64,000 bases of DNA from Scandinavium sp036409475 (GTDB lineage: Bacteria; Pseudomonadota; Gammaproteobacteria; Enterobacterales; Enterobacteriaceae), in contig NZ_JAYRCK010000007.1 in the NCBI RefSeq assembly GCF_036409475.1, forward strand, positions 1-64,000, read 5' to 3'. Of this stretch, positions 43,735-52,889 are shown piece after piece. The position numbers and the translations under genes are program-made. How positions within the stretch are numbered: the stretch's first letter is position 1; each line of letters opens with the position of its first letter. The notes below the pieces were generated by a model. The model was not told where the DNA came from. It ran no database searches and saw only the letters and a program-made list of their open reading frames with translations.

Positions 43735-44061
43735 TTATCGAACCATCATGTTGTAGTTAAGGTTCCACATGATCCAGATGGAGCCTATCACCACAATGGC
43801 GATGATCAGTACAGTAAAGATGAAGGCCGTCAGGTTCCAGCCCTCATCAGACTTGCTGTTCATGTGCAGGAAGCACACCAGATGCACCAGAATCTGCACC
43901 ACAGCGGTCAACAGCACAGTGCCAATCAGCACAACGTGGGACGCAGAGCCGTTCATCACCATCGCAAACGGGATAGCCGTCAGGATGATCGACAGGATAA
44001 ACCCTGTCATGTAAGTTTTTACGCTGCCGTGAGACGCGCCATGATCGGTTGAATGACTCAT
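43735..44061 (-). CDS. cyoD: Cytochrome bo3 oxidase subunit IV
   Basis: CyoD is the small 108-residue, three-helix subunit that assists assembly of the oxidase. The start ATG 44061 (MSHSTDHGASHGS) overlaps the cyoC stop as TAATG. The 27-residue upstream extension lies inside cyoC and is rejected. Confidence 0.97.
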   Translation of the reverse strand: MSHSTDHGASHGSVKTYMTGFILSIILTAIPFAMVMNGSASHVVLIGTVLLTAVVQILVHLVCFLHMNSKSDEGWNLTAFIFTVLIIAIVVIGSIWIMWNLNYNMMVR

Positions 44062-44675
44062 TACATCGCCCCCATCAGATAAACTACAGAGAACACGCAG
44101 ATCCACACGACGTCCAGGAAGTGCCAGAACAGGCTCAGGCACAGGATACGAGTACGGTTAGTGCTGGTCAGGCCGCGACGGCTAATCTGGAACATCAGTA
44201 CCGCCATCCAGATAAGACCAGAGGTCACGTGCAGACCGTGAGTCCCGACCAGCGCGAAGAACGCGGACAGGAAGCCACTGCGATCCGGACCCATACCTTC
44301 TACGATCAGGTGATGGAATTCATAGATTTCCATCGCGATGAAGCCTGCACCGAACAGCCAGGTCAACGCCAGCCAGGCGATAACCTGGCTCTTGTTGTTC
44401 TTATACATGGCGATCGCCGCCATGCCATAAGTGATGGAGCTGAACAGCAGCAGAGCCGTCTCAACCAGAACGAACGGCAGCTCGAAAATGTCCTTCCCTG
44501 CCGGGCCACCGGCGGTGTTGTTAACCAACACCGCGTAGGTCGCGAACAGAATGGAGAACAGAACGCAGTCGCTCATCAGGTAGATCCAGAAGCCGAAGAC
44601 TTTGGTCGGCCCTGAATCGTGATGCCCATGGTCGTGCGCGTGGGCGTGCGCGTTAGTCAGAGTATCAGTTGCCAT
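44061..44675 (-). CDS. cyoC: Cytochrome bo3 oxidase subunit III
   Basis: The 204-residue, five-helix subunit of the ubiquinol oxidase begins with a histidine-rich segment (NAHAHAHDHGHHDSG) and contains the family stretch FALVGTHGLHVTSGLIWM. It overlaps the end of cyoB by 11 bases and the start of cyoD by one base. Confidence 0.97.
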   Translation of the reverse strand: MATDTLTNAHAHAHDHGHHDSGPTKVFGFWIYLMSDCVLFSILFATYAVLVNNTAGGPAGKDIFELPFVLVETALLLFSSITYGMAAIAMYKNNKSQVIAWLALTWLFGAGFIAMEIYEFHHLIVEGMGPDRSGFLSAFFALVGTHGLHVTSGLIWMAVLMFQISRRGLTSTNRTRILCLSLFWHFLDVVWICVFSVVYLMGAM

Positions 44676-46656
44676 TTTTCAGCCCTGCCTTAGAGATCTC
44701 ATCGAAATGCTGATTTTCCAGTTTTTCGATTTCTGCTACCGGCACGTAGTAATCCACGTCCTCGTCGAAGCTTTTCACAATCCAGCTAATAACGATGCCG
44801 AGGAAGCCAACAATCGCCATCCACCAGATATGCCAGATCATGGCAAAACCGAATACCGTAGCGAAGGCGGCAATCACGATGCCCGCACCGCTGTTTTTCG
44901 GCATATGGATTTCTTCATAGCTCGCAGGTTGCTTGTACGCTTCGCCTTTCTCTTTCATTTCCCAGAATGCGTCACGCTCATGAATCTGCGGCACAATGGC
45001 AAAGTTATAGAACGGAGGCGGAGAAGAGGTTGCCCACTCCAGCGTACGCGCGCCCCACGGGTCACCGGTCAGGTCACGGTTCTGCTCGCGGTCGCGAATA
45101 GACACGTAGTACTGAATCAGCTGGCACGCGATACCACAGGCAATCAGCGCTGCACCACAGGCTGCAACAACCAGCATAGGGTGGAACTGCGGATCAATCT
45201 GCTGGCTCAGGCGACGGGTCATCCCCATGAAGCCCAGCACGTACAGCGGCATAAAGGCCACGAAGAAGCCGATTATCCAGAACCAGAAGGCGCGTTTGCC
45301 CCAGGTCTCGTTCAGGGTGAAGCCAAAGGCTTTCGGCCACCAGTAGGTGATACCCGCGAAGCAACCGAACACCACACCACCGATAATCACGTTATGGAAG
45401 TGGGCAATCAGGAACAGGCTGTTGTGCAGCACGAAGTCCGCACCCGGCACCGCCAGCAGAACGCCAGTCATACCGCCGACCGAGAAGGTCACGATAAAAC
45501 CGATGGTCCACAGCATCGCAGAATGGAACACGATCCGGCCCTGATACATGGTGAACAGCCAGTTGAAGATCTTAACCCCGGTAGGGATCGCGATAATCAT
45601 GGTCGCAATACCGAAGAAGGCGTTTACGTTCGCGCCTGCACCCATGGTGAAGAAGTGGTGCAACCAAACGATGAACGACAGAACGGTAATACAGACGGTG
45701 GCCCACACCAGTGAGGTGTAACCAAACAGACGCTTACGGGAGAAGGTGGCCGCCACTTCGGAGAACACACCAAACACCGGCAGCACCAGAATGTACACTT
45801 CCGGATGGCCCCAGGCCCAGATCAGGTTGATGTACATCATCATGTTGCCGCCCATTTCATTAGTGAAGAAATGGGTACCGATATAACGGTCAAGGGTCAG
45901 CAGCGCGATGGTGACAGTCAGGATGGGGAAGGAGGCAATAATCAGGACGTTAGCGCACAGAGAAGCCCAGGTGAAAACAGGCATCTTGAACATGGTCATG
46001 CCAGGCGCACGCATCTTGATGATGGTCACAAAGAAGTTGATCCCGGTCAGCGTCGTACCGATACCGGAGAGCTGAAGGGCCCAAATCCAGTAATCGACCC
46101 CTACGCCCGGACTGTACTCAATGCCCGACAGCGGTGGATAGGCCAGCCAGCCGGTCTGCGCGAATTCGCCCACACCGAGAGACAGGTTAACCAGGATAAC
46201 GCCGACGACAGTGAACCAGAAGCTCAGGTTGTTCAGGAACGGGAACGCAACGTCGCGCGCGCCGATCTGCAGTGGAACAACCACGTTCATCAGGCCGATA
46301 ACCAGCGGCATCGCCACGAAGAAGATCATGATAACGCCGTGTGCGGTAAAGATCTGATCGTAGTGGTGCGGTGGCAAGAAGCCTGCTTCACCGGCTGAGG
46401 CAAGGACCTGCTGGCTACGCATCATGATGGCGTCAGCAAAGCCACGAATCAGCATCACGATACCGACGATGCAGTACATGATACCGAGCTTTTTATGGTC
46501 GACAGACGTCAGCCACTCTTTCCACAGGTAGGTCCACTTACCGAAGTAAGTGATCAAGCCCAGTAAGGCTGCCCCACCGATGATAATGGCAGCCACCGTA
46601 ACCACGATAATGGGTTCGTGGTAGGGCACTGCATCCAGTGTTAATTTTCCGAACAT
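44665..46656 (-). CDS. cyoB: Cytochrome bo3 oxidase subunit I
   Basis: CyoB is the catalytic core that oxidises ubiquinol, reduces oxygen and pumps protons. The 663-residue, 15-helix protein keeps the heme and copper ligands: His in FTAHGVIM (low-spin heme), WGHPEVYILVLP with the cross-linked His-Tyr, VWLHHFFTMG (two Cu ligands) and LIAHFHNVIIGG. It lies 18 bases after cyoA. Confidence 0.98.
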   Translation of the reverse strand: MFGKLTLDAVPYHEPIIVVTVAAIIIGGAALLGLITYFGKWTYLWKEWLTSVDHKKLGIMYCIVGIVMLIRGFADAIMMRSQQVLASAGEAGFLPPHHYDQIFTAHGVIMIFFVAMPLVIGLMNVVVPLQIGARDVAFPFLNNLSFWFTVVGVILVNLSLGVGEFAQTGWLAYPPLSGIEYSPGVGVDYWIWALQLSGIGTTLTGINFFVTIIKMRAPGMTMFKMPVFTWASLCANVLIIASFPILTVTIALLTLDRYIGTHFFTNEMGGNMMMYINLIWAWGHPEVYILVLPVFGVFSEVAATFSRKRLFGYTSLVWATVCITVLSFIVWLHHFFTMGAGANVNAFFGIATMIIAIPTGVKIFNWLFTMYQGRIVFHSAMLWTIGFIVTFSVGGMTGVLLAVPGADFVLHNSLFLIAHFHNVIIGGVVFGCFAGITYWWPKAFGFTLNETWGKRAFWFWIIGFFVAFMPLYVLGFMGMTRRLSQQIDPQFHPMLVVAACGAALIACGIACQLIQYYVSIRDREQNRDLTGDPWGARTLEWATSSPPPFYNFAIVPQIHERDAFWEMKEKGEAYKQPASYEEIHMPKNSGAGIVIAAFATVFGFAMIWHIWWMAIVGFLGIVISWIVKSFDEDVDYYVPVAEIEKLENQHFDEISKAGLKNGN

Positions 46657-46674
46657 CGTTTCTTCCTCGGCCCC

Positions 46675-47619
46675 TTAGTGAGCGGTTTCCGCGTGACTCA
46701 TGTCCATGCCTTCCATCCCTTCGTGTGAGGCGTGCTCACCGGCAGGTTGGCTCATGTCCATGTGACCGTGACCCATGAATTTGTTAATCACATCTTTGAA
46801 CAAATCAGGTTGCACGCTGGAGAAGTATTCCACCTTGTTGTATTCGCTCGGTGCGGCCAGTTTGTCATACGCAGCCATGTCGTTCAGGGTGCTCTGAGAC
46901 TGTTTCACTTTCGCGACCCACTGATCGAAACCCGCGCGATCAGGTGTGGCAATGGCTTTGAACTTCATTCCAGAGAAGCCCGGGCCACTGTAGCTGGCGG
47001 AGATACCGTCGTAGGTGCCTGCTTCATTGGCGATCAGGTGCAGGTTAGTCTGCATACCGGCCATCGCATAAATCTGGCTACCCAAACGCGGGATAAAGAA
47101 CGAGTTCATCACGGAGTTGGAGGTGACTTTGAACTGGACTGGCACGTTCGCCGGGAAGGCGATTTCGTTAACAGTCGCAATACCCTGTTCCGGATAAATG
47201 AAGAACCATTTCCAGTCCATGGAGACCACTTCGATGGTCATTGGTTTTTCGTCATGGGCCAGCGGTTTGCCAGGCTCAAGCGCGTGAGTGGTCTTCCAGG
47301 TGAGAACGGCAAGGAACAGGATGATAAGAATAGGCACTGTCCAGACCACAGCTTCCACTTTATTGGAGTGTGACCAGTTAGGGCTATACTTCGCATCTTT
47401 ATTGCTCGCACGGTACTTCCAGGCGAAACCAACTGCCATCAAGATGGCGGGAATAACGACAATCAACATCAGGCCAAAAGCCGTCAGTATCAAAGAACGT
47501 TGCTCCAGTCCAATCTGTCCTTTGGGGTCAAGTAGCGCAGAATCACAGCCACTGAGTAATACAGTGCCTGCGAGTAATGACAACCATCCCAAACTTTTAT
47601 TGTATTTCCTGAGTCTCAT
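46675..47619 (-). CDS. cyoA: Cytochrome bo3 oxidase subunit II
   Basis: CyoA is a 314-residue lipoprotein with signal peptide and lipobox LLSGC (Cys25), two membrane helices and a periplasmic cupredoxin domain lacking the CuA ligands, as in quinol oxidases. The C-terminal tail is rich in His and Met. ATG 47619 (MRLRKYNKSLG) gives the standard start. It is the first gene of cyoABCDE. Confidence 0.97.
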   Translation of the reverse strand: MRLRKYNKSLGWLSLLAGTVLLSGCDSALLDPKGQIGLEQRSLILTAFGLMLIVVIPAILMAVGFAWKYRASNKDAKYSPNWSHSNKVEAVVWTVPILIILFLAVLTWKTTHALEPGKPLAHDEKPMTIEVVSMDWKWFFIYPEQGIATVNEIAFPANVPVQFKVTSNSVMNSFFIPRLGSQIYAMAGMQTNLHLIANEAGTYDGISASYSGPGFSGMKFKAIATPDRAGFDQWVAKVKQSQSTLNDMAAYDKLAAPSEYNKVEYFSSVQPDLFKDVINKFMGHGHMDMSQPAGEHASHEGMEGMDMSHAETAH

Positions 47620-47871
47620 TAACGACCTCAATTCCACGGGATCTGGTGGCGTTTAAAGTGTGGGGGCATTTTACGGGAAGGTTACATTACTGTAAACATG
47701 ATTGGAGAAGTGTCTTTGGGCTGTTACTGGGTTCTGCCGGGGCTGTCACAGATGTTACCGATTATGTCTAAAATCCAGGCAGATAGCGCATTCGCGCGGC
47801 GTTATAACTAAACGGGGTTGAATAATCTGGTTTCTGGAGCTTGGGCTATAAATGGCGCCAAAAACAAACAA

Positions 47872-47881
47872 ATAATTAACA
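47872..47881 (-). promoter_or_regulatory. ArcA-type box upstream of cyoA
   Basis: The minus strand reads TGTTAATTAT, a full match to the ArcA consensus [A/T]GTTAATTA[A/T], with a further GTT eight to nine bases on. It is about 250 bp upstream of cyoA; ArcA is known to repress cyo in low oxygen in E. coli. The rest of the 468-bp gap (47620-48087) is A+T-rich, holds the cyo promoter and shows no convincing gene. Confidence 0.55.
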
Positions 47882-48087
47882 ATAAATTATCAAACAAACG
47901 ACAATGAAAAAACAATAAAATAAATGGCCTCAAGCTGAATCGGTTAAGGGAATAAGCCGAAATGCGAAAAGCGCCAGTAATTTCCGAAATTAGATAACGC
48001 ACAAAATAACAATCGAAAAAAGTGAATGACTGACGGCCGTTATAATTACCCGAGGTGATTACAACGGCTGCTTTGCTTATTTATTGT

Positions 48088-49563
48088 TCAGGCAAGGCGT
48101 GTTTTCCGTAATGCCAGCGCATCCAAAAGGCCGCCAAAGACAATGCCGCCAATGGCAATAAAAGCGCCGACTTCCAGCATGTCGGTGAGGAAGGAGAAGT
48201 TGGTCAGATCCAGGGCGTTCAACACCAGCAGCAGAAGCCAGACGGCCAGGACAAGACAGCCCAGGGTCAGAACCAACAACGCCAATGAATAGGCCGATTT
48301 AAATTCCGTGCGTGGCATAAAGCTTTCTGTTTGCCAGGTGTATTCCAGCGTCTGACGACACAGCAGCAGCAGTAAAATACCGGGAACGGCGGCAACGACA
48401 GAGAACATATAGAAGGTTGGCCAGCCGTGCGCTTCCACAAACCAACCGGCAATTGGGCCGACATAGACACGCCCAACGGCAGACAGGGCAGAAAGCAGGG
48501 CAAACTGTGTTGCAGAAAACGACTTGTTGCAGAGGGTCATTAATAAGGCAACAAACGCCGAGGTGCCCATCCCGCCGCACAGGTTTTCGAAGAAGACGGC
48601 GCTGCCCATGCTGAACATGCTCTTATCGGTGACCGACAGCAGCCAGTAACCCGCGTTCGATGCGCCCTGCAAAATACCGAAAATCAGCAAAGCCCTGAAC
48701 AGCGACAGACGTTGCATTAACACCCCGCCGTACAGCGCGCCGAGGATGGTGGCAAACAGCCCCAACGTTTTATTCACCACGCCCACTTCACCGGCATCAA
48801 AGCCGACGCCGCGGATCAGGAATGTGGTGGTCAGACTCATGGCAAACGCATCGCCCAACTTATAAAGGACGATCAGCAGCAGAATCAGCCAGGCGTTATT
48901 GCGGCCAAAGAAATCCAGCAGTGGCTCAGCCACAGCTTGTTCCAGCGTTTTCGGGGCAGGAATAACGTCGCTGGGTTCCGGCGCCATTAAGGTGGCGATG
49001 ATGCAAGGGATCATCAGCGCGGCCATCAGCCAGTACATCGCTTGCCAGCCAAGCCATTGATCGGCCAACCACAGCGCCAGGCCGCCAGAAACCAGCATCG
49101 CCAGGCGATAACCCAGCACGCTAATCGCCGCGCCCGTGCCACGCTCTTCTGGTGGCAGCACATCCGTTTTCCAGGCATCGAACACGATATCCTGCGAGGC
49201 AGAACAGAAAGCTATCACTACCGCCAGCGCGGCCATCCAGCGTAACTGACTCGACGGTTCGAGAAAGCCCATCGCAGCAATGGCTACCAGCAACAGCACC
49301 TGAGTCGTTAATAACCAACCGCGACGACGGCCAAGAAACGGCGGCGTGTAGCGGTCCATCATCGGTGACCACAGGAATTTAAAGACGTAGGCCTGGCCGA
49401 CGAGCGAGAAGAAACCGATGGTTTTGAGATCGATGTTCTCGACGGTCATCCACGCCTGAAGCGTGCCGGACGTCAACGCCAGAGGCAGGCCAGAGGCGAA
49501 GCCGAGGATCAGCAGAATGGCTGATTTAGGTTGCTGGAAGATGCGCAGGTAGTGATTTGACAT
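48088..49563 (-). CDS. ampG: Muropeptide permease AmpG
   Basis: AmpG imports anhydro-muropeptides from the periplasm for cell-wall recycling and so supplies the inducer of AmpC beta-lactamase where that regulation exists. The 491-residue protein has about 14 membrane segments and family segments FASGLPLALTSGTLQAWM and SQDIVFDAWKTDVL. It lies 45 bases after yajG on the same strand, as in E. coli. Confidence 0.97.
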   Translation of the reverse strand: MSNHYLRIFQQPKSAILLILGFASGLPLALTSGTLQAWMTVENIDLKTIGFFSLVGQAYVFKFLWSPMMDRYTPPFLGRRRGWLLTTQVLLLVAIAAMGFLEPSSQLRWMAALAVVIAFCSASQDIVFDAWKTDVLPPEERGTGAAISVLGYRLAMLVSGGLALWLADQWLGWQAMYWLMAALMIPCIIATLMAPEPSDVIPAPKTLEQAVAEPLLDFFGRNNAWLILLLIVLYKLGDAFAMSLTTTFLIRGVGFDAGEVGVVNKTLGLFATILGALYGGVLMQRLSLFRALLIFGILQGASNAGYWLLSVTDKSMFSMGSAVFFENLCGGMGTSAFVALLMTLCNKSFSATQFALLSALSAVGRVYVGPIAGWFVEAHGWPTFYMFSVVAAVPGILLLLLCRQTLEYTWQTESFMPRTEFKSAYSLALLVLTLGCLVLAVWLLLLVLNALDLTNFSFLTDMLEVGAFIAIGGIVFGGLLDALALRKTRLA

Positions 49564-49608
49564 GGGCTTTAGATGACTGACCCGGCCGGAGCCGGGTCAG
49601 TCATCAAC

Positions 49609-50187
49609 TTAACGAGCGTTTTGCTTGATGAAGTCGTGAACGCTGGTGTCCTGCGCCATGTCGGAAATGGTATCCGTCAGCACGCTGTTCACCGCATTAG
49701 CGATGTTCTGGTTATTGGCGGTGAATGCGCCTTCAACCTGGTAGCTCGCGCGATAGTTCTTAGTCATCTTGTTACCGTTCTTCGCGGTGGCGATGATGGC
49801 GATGTCTGCTTTGGTCGCGATGTTGTAGCGAACGTTGCCCTGAGACACGTCAGCGTACAGGTTGTTAACGATGACTTGCAGATCAACGGCACCGTTCGGG
49901 CCAATCATGTAGCCACGGGCGGTCATTTGTTTCTCAAGCACTTCCTGCAGCAGGAAACGCAGATCGCGGGAAGCGGTCAGGGTCACCAGCTGGTTATCAC
50001 GGGTCACTTTCGCCAGCGCCTGGTCCTGACGCTGATCGGCGCCATTGATGCTGACGGTCACGCCCATCAGGCTTGGATCCTGTGAAGGCAGGGTAATTTT
50101 AGGCGATACGTCAATGGTGGTTTGCGGCTTGGCACAACCGGCCAGCATAAACATCGCAACCAACGGGAAGAGGATTTTTTTTAACAT
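49609..50187 (-). CDS. yajG: YajG lipoprotein
   Basis: The 192-residue protein has a lipoprotein signal peptide with lipobox MLAGC (Cys18 of MLKKILFPLVAMFMLAGC) and a conserved YajG domain. The function is unknown. ATG 50187 is preferred over an upstream frame of 35 codons, which would displace the signal peptide. It is divergent from bolA across a 320-bp gap. Confidence 0.95.
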   Translation of the reverse strand: MLKKILFPLVAMFMLAGCAKPQTTIDVSPKITLPSQDPSLMGVTVSINGADQRQDQALAKVTRDNQLVTLTASRDLRFLLQEVLEKQMTARGYMIGPNGAVDLQVIVNNLYADVSQGNVRYNIATKADIAIIATAKNGNKMTKNYRASYQVEGAFTANNQNIANAVNSVLTDTISDMAQDTSVHDFIKQNAR

Positions 50188-50452
50188 GTCTTGGCTCTCA
50201 GCGTCACTGTTGTTCAACGGGCAAAATTTTCTACGGAGAAAAATTCCCGCCATCATAACATCGCCATCAGAGAGGGGAAGTGGGCAATGCATGTAAATTC
50301 ATCGTGTTGAGTGATTTCTGCGCACAGGCACAATTTCCTGCCGATTTTTGCGAGGATTCGGAGGGCATTGAAAGCAAACTTCATCCCTTTGCGTGAGAGA
50401 AACAGACGAAAGCTAAATTTTTGTTGTCTTCATGTAATGGAAACGGTAAAAG

Positions 50453-50461
50453 CGGCTAACA
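50453..50461 (+). promoter_or_regulatory. bolA gearbox-type -10 region
   Basis: CGGCTAACA lies about 46 bp upstream of the bolA start, inside a stretch (ACGGTAAAAGCGGCTAACAT) nearly identical to the E. coli bolA P1 gearbox promoter used by sigma S in stationary phase. This is based on recollection of the E. coli sequence. The remaining gap to yajG shows no gene. Confidence 0.6.
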
Positions 50462-50507
50462 TTTAAAGGGAAAGGCGACATCTCAGCGTTGTCGGAGGAG
50501 TAAATTC

Positions 50508-50825
50508 ATGATGATACGTGAACAGATAGAAGAAAAGTTAAGGGCAGCGTTTTCACCCTTATTCCTCGAAGTGGCAGACGAAAGTTATCGCCACAATGTC
50601 CCGGCGGGCTCTGAAAGCCATTTCAAAGTCGTGCTGGTTAGCGACTGTTTTGCCGGAGAGCGTTTCCTTAGCCGCCATCGAATGATTTACGGGACCTTAA
50701 CCGCTGAATTGTCCAGCACCGTACATGCGCTGGCACTGCACACCTACACGGTGAAAGAGTGGGAAGGGTTACAGGACACCGTGTTTGCGTCACCGCCGTG
50801 TCGCGGAGCGGGCACTATCGCGTAA
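50508..50825 (+). CDS. bolA: BolA stress-morphology protein
   Basis: BolA is a small regulator and iron-sulfur partner (with monothiol glutaredoxin) that affects cell shape in stationary phase. The 105-residue protein has the class II KH-like BolA fold with RHNVPAGSESHFKVVLVSD, the conserved RHRMIYG and HALALHTYT. Start ATG 50508 follows GGAGGAG. A duplicated hairpin repeat follows before tig. Confidence 0.96.
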   Translation: MMIREQIEEKLRAAFSPLFLEVADESYRHNVPAGSESHFKVVLVSDCFAGERFLSRHRMIYGTLTAELSSTVHALALHTYTVKEWEGLQDTVFASPPCRGAGTIA

Positions 50826-50882
50826 ATTCACATTTGCAACAGCCGGAACTTTTCCAGTATGTTGCGTACAGATTAATGAGAA

Positions 50883-51062
50883 AACGGCCCATTGGGCCGT
50901 TAGAGACTTCTGACAAAGAAGGAAAAAGCGTGGTTTTTCCTTCTTTGTGGTGAGCAGCCGAAAATCAATAAATTGATTTTCCTTGTTTTTTTATTCGGTA
51001 CCCTATGACAAATCTCATTCGTTAGAGGTTTGTCATCACTCTCAACGGCCCATTGGGCCGTT
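50883..51062. repeat. Intergenic hairpin-sandwich repeat, copy B (bolA-tig)
   Basis: Two identical 19-bp copies of AACGGCCCATTGGGCCGTT (50883-50901 and 51044-51062) enclose 142 bp. In the opposite orientation to copy A the insert holds the 15-bp-stem hairpin (50913-50948, loop GCGTGG), then CAGCCG and the 22-bp palindrome (50960-50981). A further 8-bp ATGACAAA/TTTGTCAT stem lies at 51005-51036. The outer ends of the insert also look like imperfect inverted repeats (AGAG...TGACAAA). This occupies much of the 508-bp bolA-tig gap. Confidence 0.85.
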
Positions 51063-51128
51063 TTGTTTTGCATGAGATTTGAGCAGGCAATGCTTTTTTC
51101 AGGTCAAATTTACCTCAAAATTGTGAAA

Positions 51129-51150
51129 AATGGCGCATCGCTGCGCCATT
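51129..51150. terminator. 22-bp perfect hairpin before the tig promoter
   Basis: AATGGCGCA and TGCGCCATT form a nine-base-pair perfect stem with a TCGC loop, followed by no T-run. It may insulate tig from upstream transcription, or act as a regulator site. It overlaps nothing coding. Confidence 0.4.
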
Positions 51151-51157
51151 CCTGTTC

Positions 51158-51186
51158 TCGACTCGCTACAGTGATGCCGCTATAAT
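51158..51186 (+). promoter_or_regulatory. Probable sigma-70 promoter of tig
   Basis: A perfect -10 TATAAT lies at 51181-51186, with a weak -35 (TCGACT at 51158-51163) 17 bases upstream. The leader to the tig ATG would be about 140 bases. Confidence 0.65.
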
Positions 51187-51333
51187 GCTGCGTCTTATTT
51201 TCGGAATGTCTTCGGGATGATTCTGGCAACAGGGAATGGACTTCTGTACTGAAGGGAACATCCCGGTTCTGCGAAGTCTGCGATACGCGCTTCCAGAGTT
51301 GACCGAGCACTGTGATTTTTTTGAGGTAACAAG

Positions 51334-52632
51334 ATGCAAGTTTCAGTTGAAACCACCCAGGGCCTTGGCCGCCGTGTAACGATTACTATCGCTGCTGACA
51401 GCATCGAAAACGCTGTGAAAAGCGAGCTGGTCAACGTAGCGAAAAAAGTTCGCATCGACGGTTTCCGTAAAGGGAAAGTACCGATGAATGTTGTTGCTCA
51501 GCGTTATGGCGCCTCTGTTCGCCAGGACGTGCTGGGTGACCTGATGAGCCGCAACTTCGTTGATGCGATCATCAAAGAGAAAATCAATCCAGCCGGTGCC
51601 CCGAACTACGTTCCGGGTGAATACAAACTGGGTGAAGACTTCACTTACGCGGTTGAGTTCGAAGTGTACCCAGAAGTAGAACTGCAGGGTCTGGACGCGA
51701 TCGAAGTGGAAAAACCAGTGGTTGAAGTGACCGATGCTGACGTTGACGGCATGCTGGACACCCTGCGTAAGCAGCAGGCAACCTGGAAAGATAAAGAAGG
51801 CGCAGTTGACGCTGAAGACCGCGTTACCGTTGACTTCACCGGCTCTGTAGACGGCGAAGAATTCGAAGGCGGCAAAGCCACTGATTTCGTACTGGCAATG
51901 GGCCAGGGTCGTATGATCCCAGGCTTTGAAGACGGTATCACAGGCCACAAAGCGGGCGAAGAATTCACCATCGACGTGACCTTCCCGGAAGAGTACCACG
52001 CTGAAAATCTGAAAGGTAAAGCGGCTAAGTTCGTTATTAACCTGAAGAAAGTCGAAGAGCGTGAGCTGCCAGAACTGACTGAAGAATTCATCAAGCGTTT
52101 CGGCGTGGAAGAGGGTTCCGTAGCCGGTCTGCGTGCTGAAGTACGTAAGAACATGGAGCGCGAGCTGAAAGGTGCTGTTAAAAACCGCATCAAGTCTCAG
52201 GCAATCGAAGGTCTGGTTAACGCCAACAACATCGACGTGCCAGCGGCCCTGATCGACAGCGAAGTTGACGTTCTGCGTCAGCAGGCGGCACAGCGCTTTG
52301 GCGGCAACGCTAAACAAGCGATGGAGCTGCCACGCGAACTGTTCGAAGAACAAGCTAAACGCCGCGTTGTTGTTGGTCTGCTGCTGGGCGAAGTGATTCG
52401 TACCCACGAGCTGAAAGCTGACGAAGACCGCGTGAAAGGCCTGATCGAAGAAATGGCTTCTGCGTACGAAGATCCGAAAGAAGTGATCGAGTTCTACAGC
52501 AAGAACAAAGAGCTGATGGACAACATGCGTAACGTCGCGCTGGAAGAGCAGGCTGTTGAAGCCATTCTGAACAAAGCGAAAGTGTCTGAAAAAGCCACTT
52601 CTTTCAACGAACTGATGAACCAGCAGGCGTAA
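51334..52632 (+). CDS. tig: Trigger factor
   Basis: Trigger factor is the ribosome-bound chaperone that meets nascent chains; it also has prolyl isomerase activity. The 432-residue protein has the N-terminal ribosome-binding domain with the signature GFRKGKVP (44-51), an FKBP-like PPIase domain (about 150-245, VTVDFTGSVDGEEFEGG) and a helical C-terminal chaperone domain. ATG follows TGAGGTAACAAG. It begins the conserved tig-clpP-clpX-lon-hupB-ppiD order. Confidence 0.98.
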   Translation: MQVSVETTQGLGRRVTITIAADSIENAVKSELVNVAKKVRIDGFRKGKVPMNVVAQRYGASVRQDVLGDLMSRNFVDAIIKEKINPAGAPNYVPGEYKLGEDFTYAVEFEVYPEVELQGLDAIEVEKPVVEVTDADVDGMLDTLRKQQATWKDKEGAVDAEDRVTVDFTGSVDGEEFEGGKATDFVLAMGQGRMIPGFEDGITGHKAGEEFTIDVTFPEEYHAENLKGKAAKFVINLKKVEERELPELTEEFIKRFGVEEGSVAGLRAEVRKNMERELKGAVKNRIKSQAIEGLVNANNIDVPAALIDSEVDVLRQQAAQRFGGNAKQAMELPRELFEEQAKRRVVVGLLLGEVIRTHELKADEDRVKGLIEEMASAYEDPKEVIEFYSKNKELMDNMRNVALEEQAVEAILNKAKVSEKATSFNELMNQQA

Positions 52633-52662
52633 TTAACGCCCTGACGGTGTAAAGTTTGAGCG

Positions 52663-52697
52663 AAAAACCCGTTGCCTGCCGGTAGCGGGTTTTTTTA
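52663..52697 (+). terminator. Rho-independent terminator after tig
   Basis: An AAACCCGTTGCC/GGTAGCGGGTTT stem is followed by seven Ts. Confidence 0.88.
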
Positions 52698-52768
52698 TTG
52701 CAGTAATAGATGCCTGAACGTGCCAAAACAGTGTTTCGGTGTTAGCGTAACACCAAAATATTGTTATG

Positions 52769-52797
52769 CTTGAAATACGGCAGTAGCAACCCCATAA
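52769..52797 (+). promoter_or_regulatory. Heat-shock (sigma-32) promoter of clpP
   Basis: CTTGAAA at 52769-52775 and CCCCATAA at 52790-52797 with a 14-base spacer match the sigma-32 consensus closely. The clpP start is 92 bases downstream. Confidence 0.85.
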
Positions 52798-52889
52798 AAG
52801 GGGAAGTAACAGACAGACTGGCTGATGATCCGTCCGCAAGGTTACAATCAGTACAGCAGGTAATTTCACTATTTATCCAGGAGACGGAC

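Noticed and set aside
47808..48002. Small minus-strand frame (64 codons) in the cyoA-ampG gap
   Set aside because: It lies in A+T-rich promoter sequence, has no ribosome site and overlaps the ArcA-type box.
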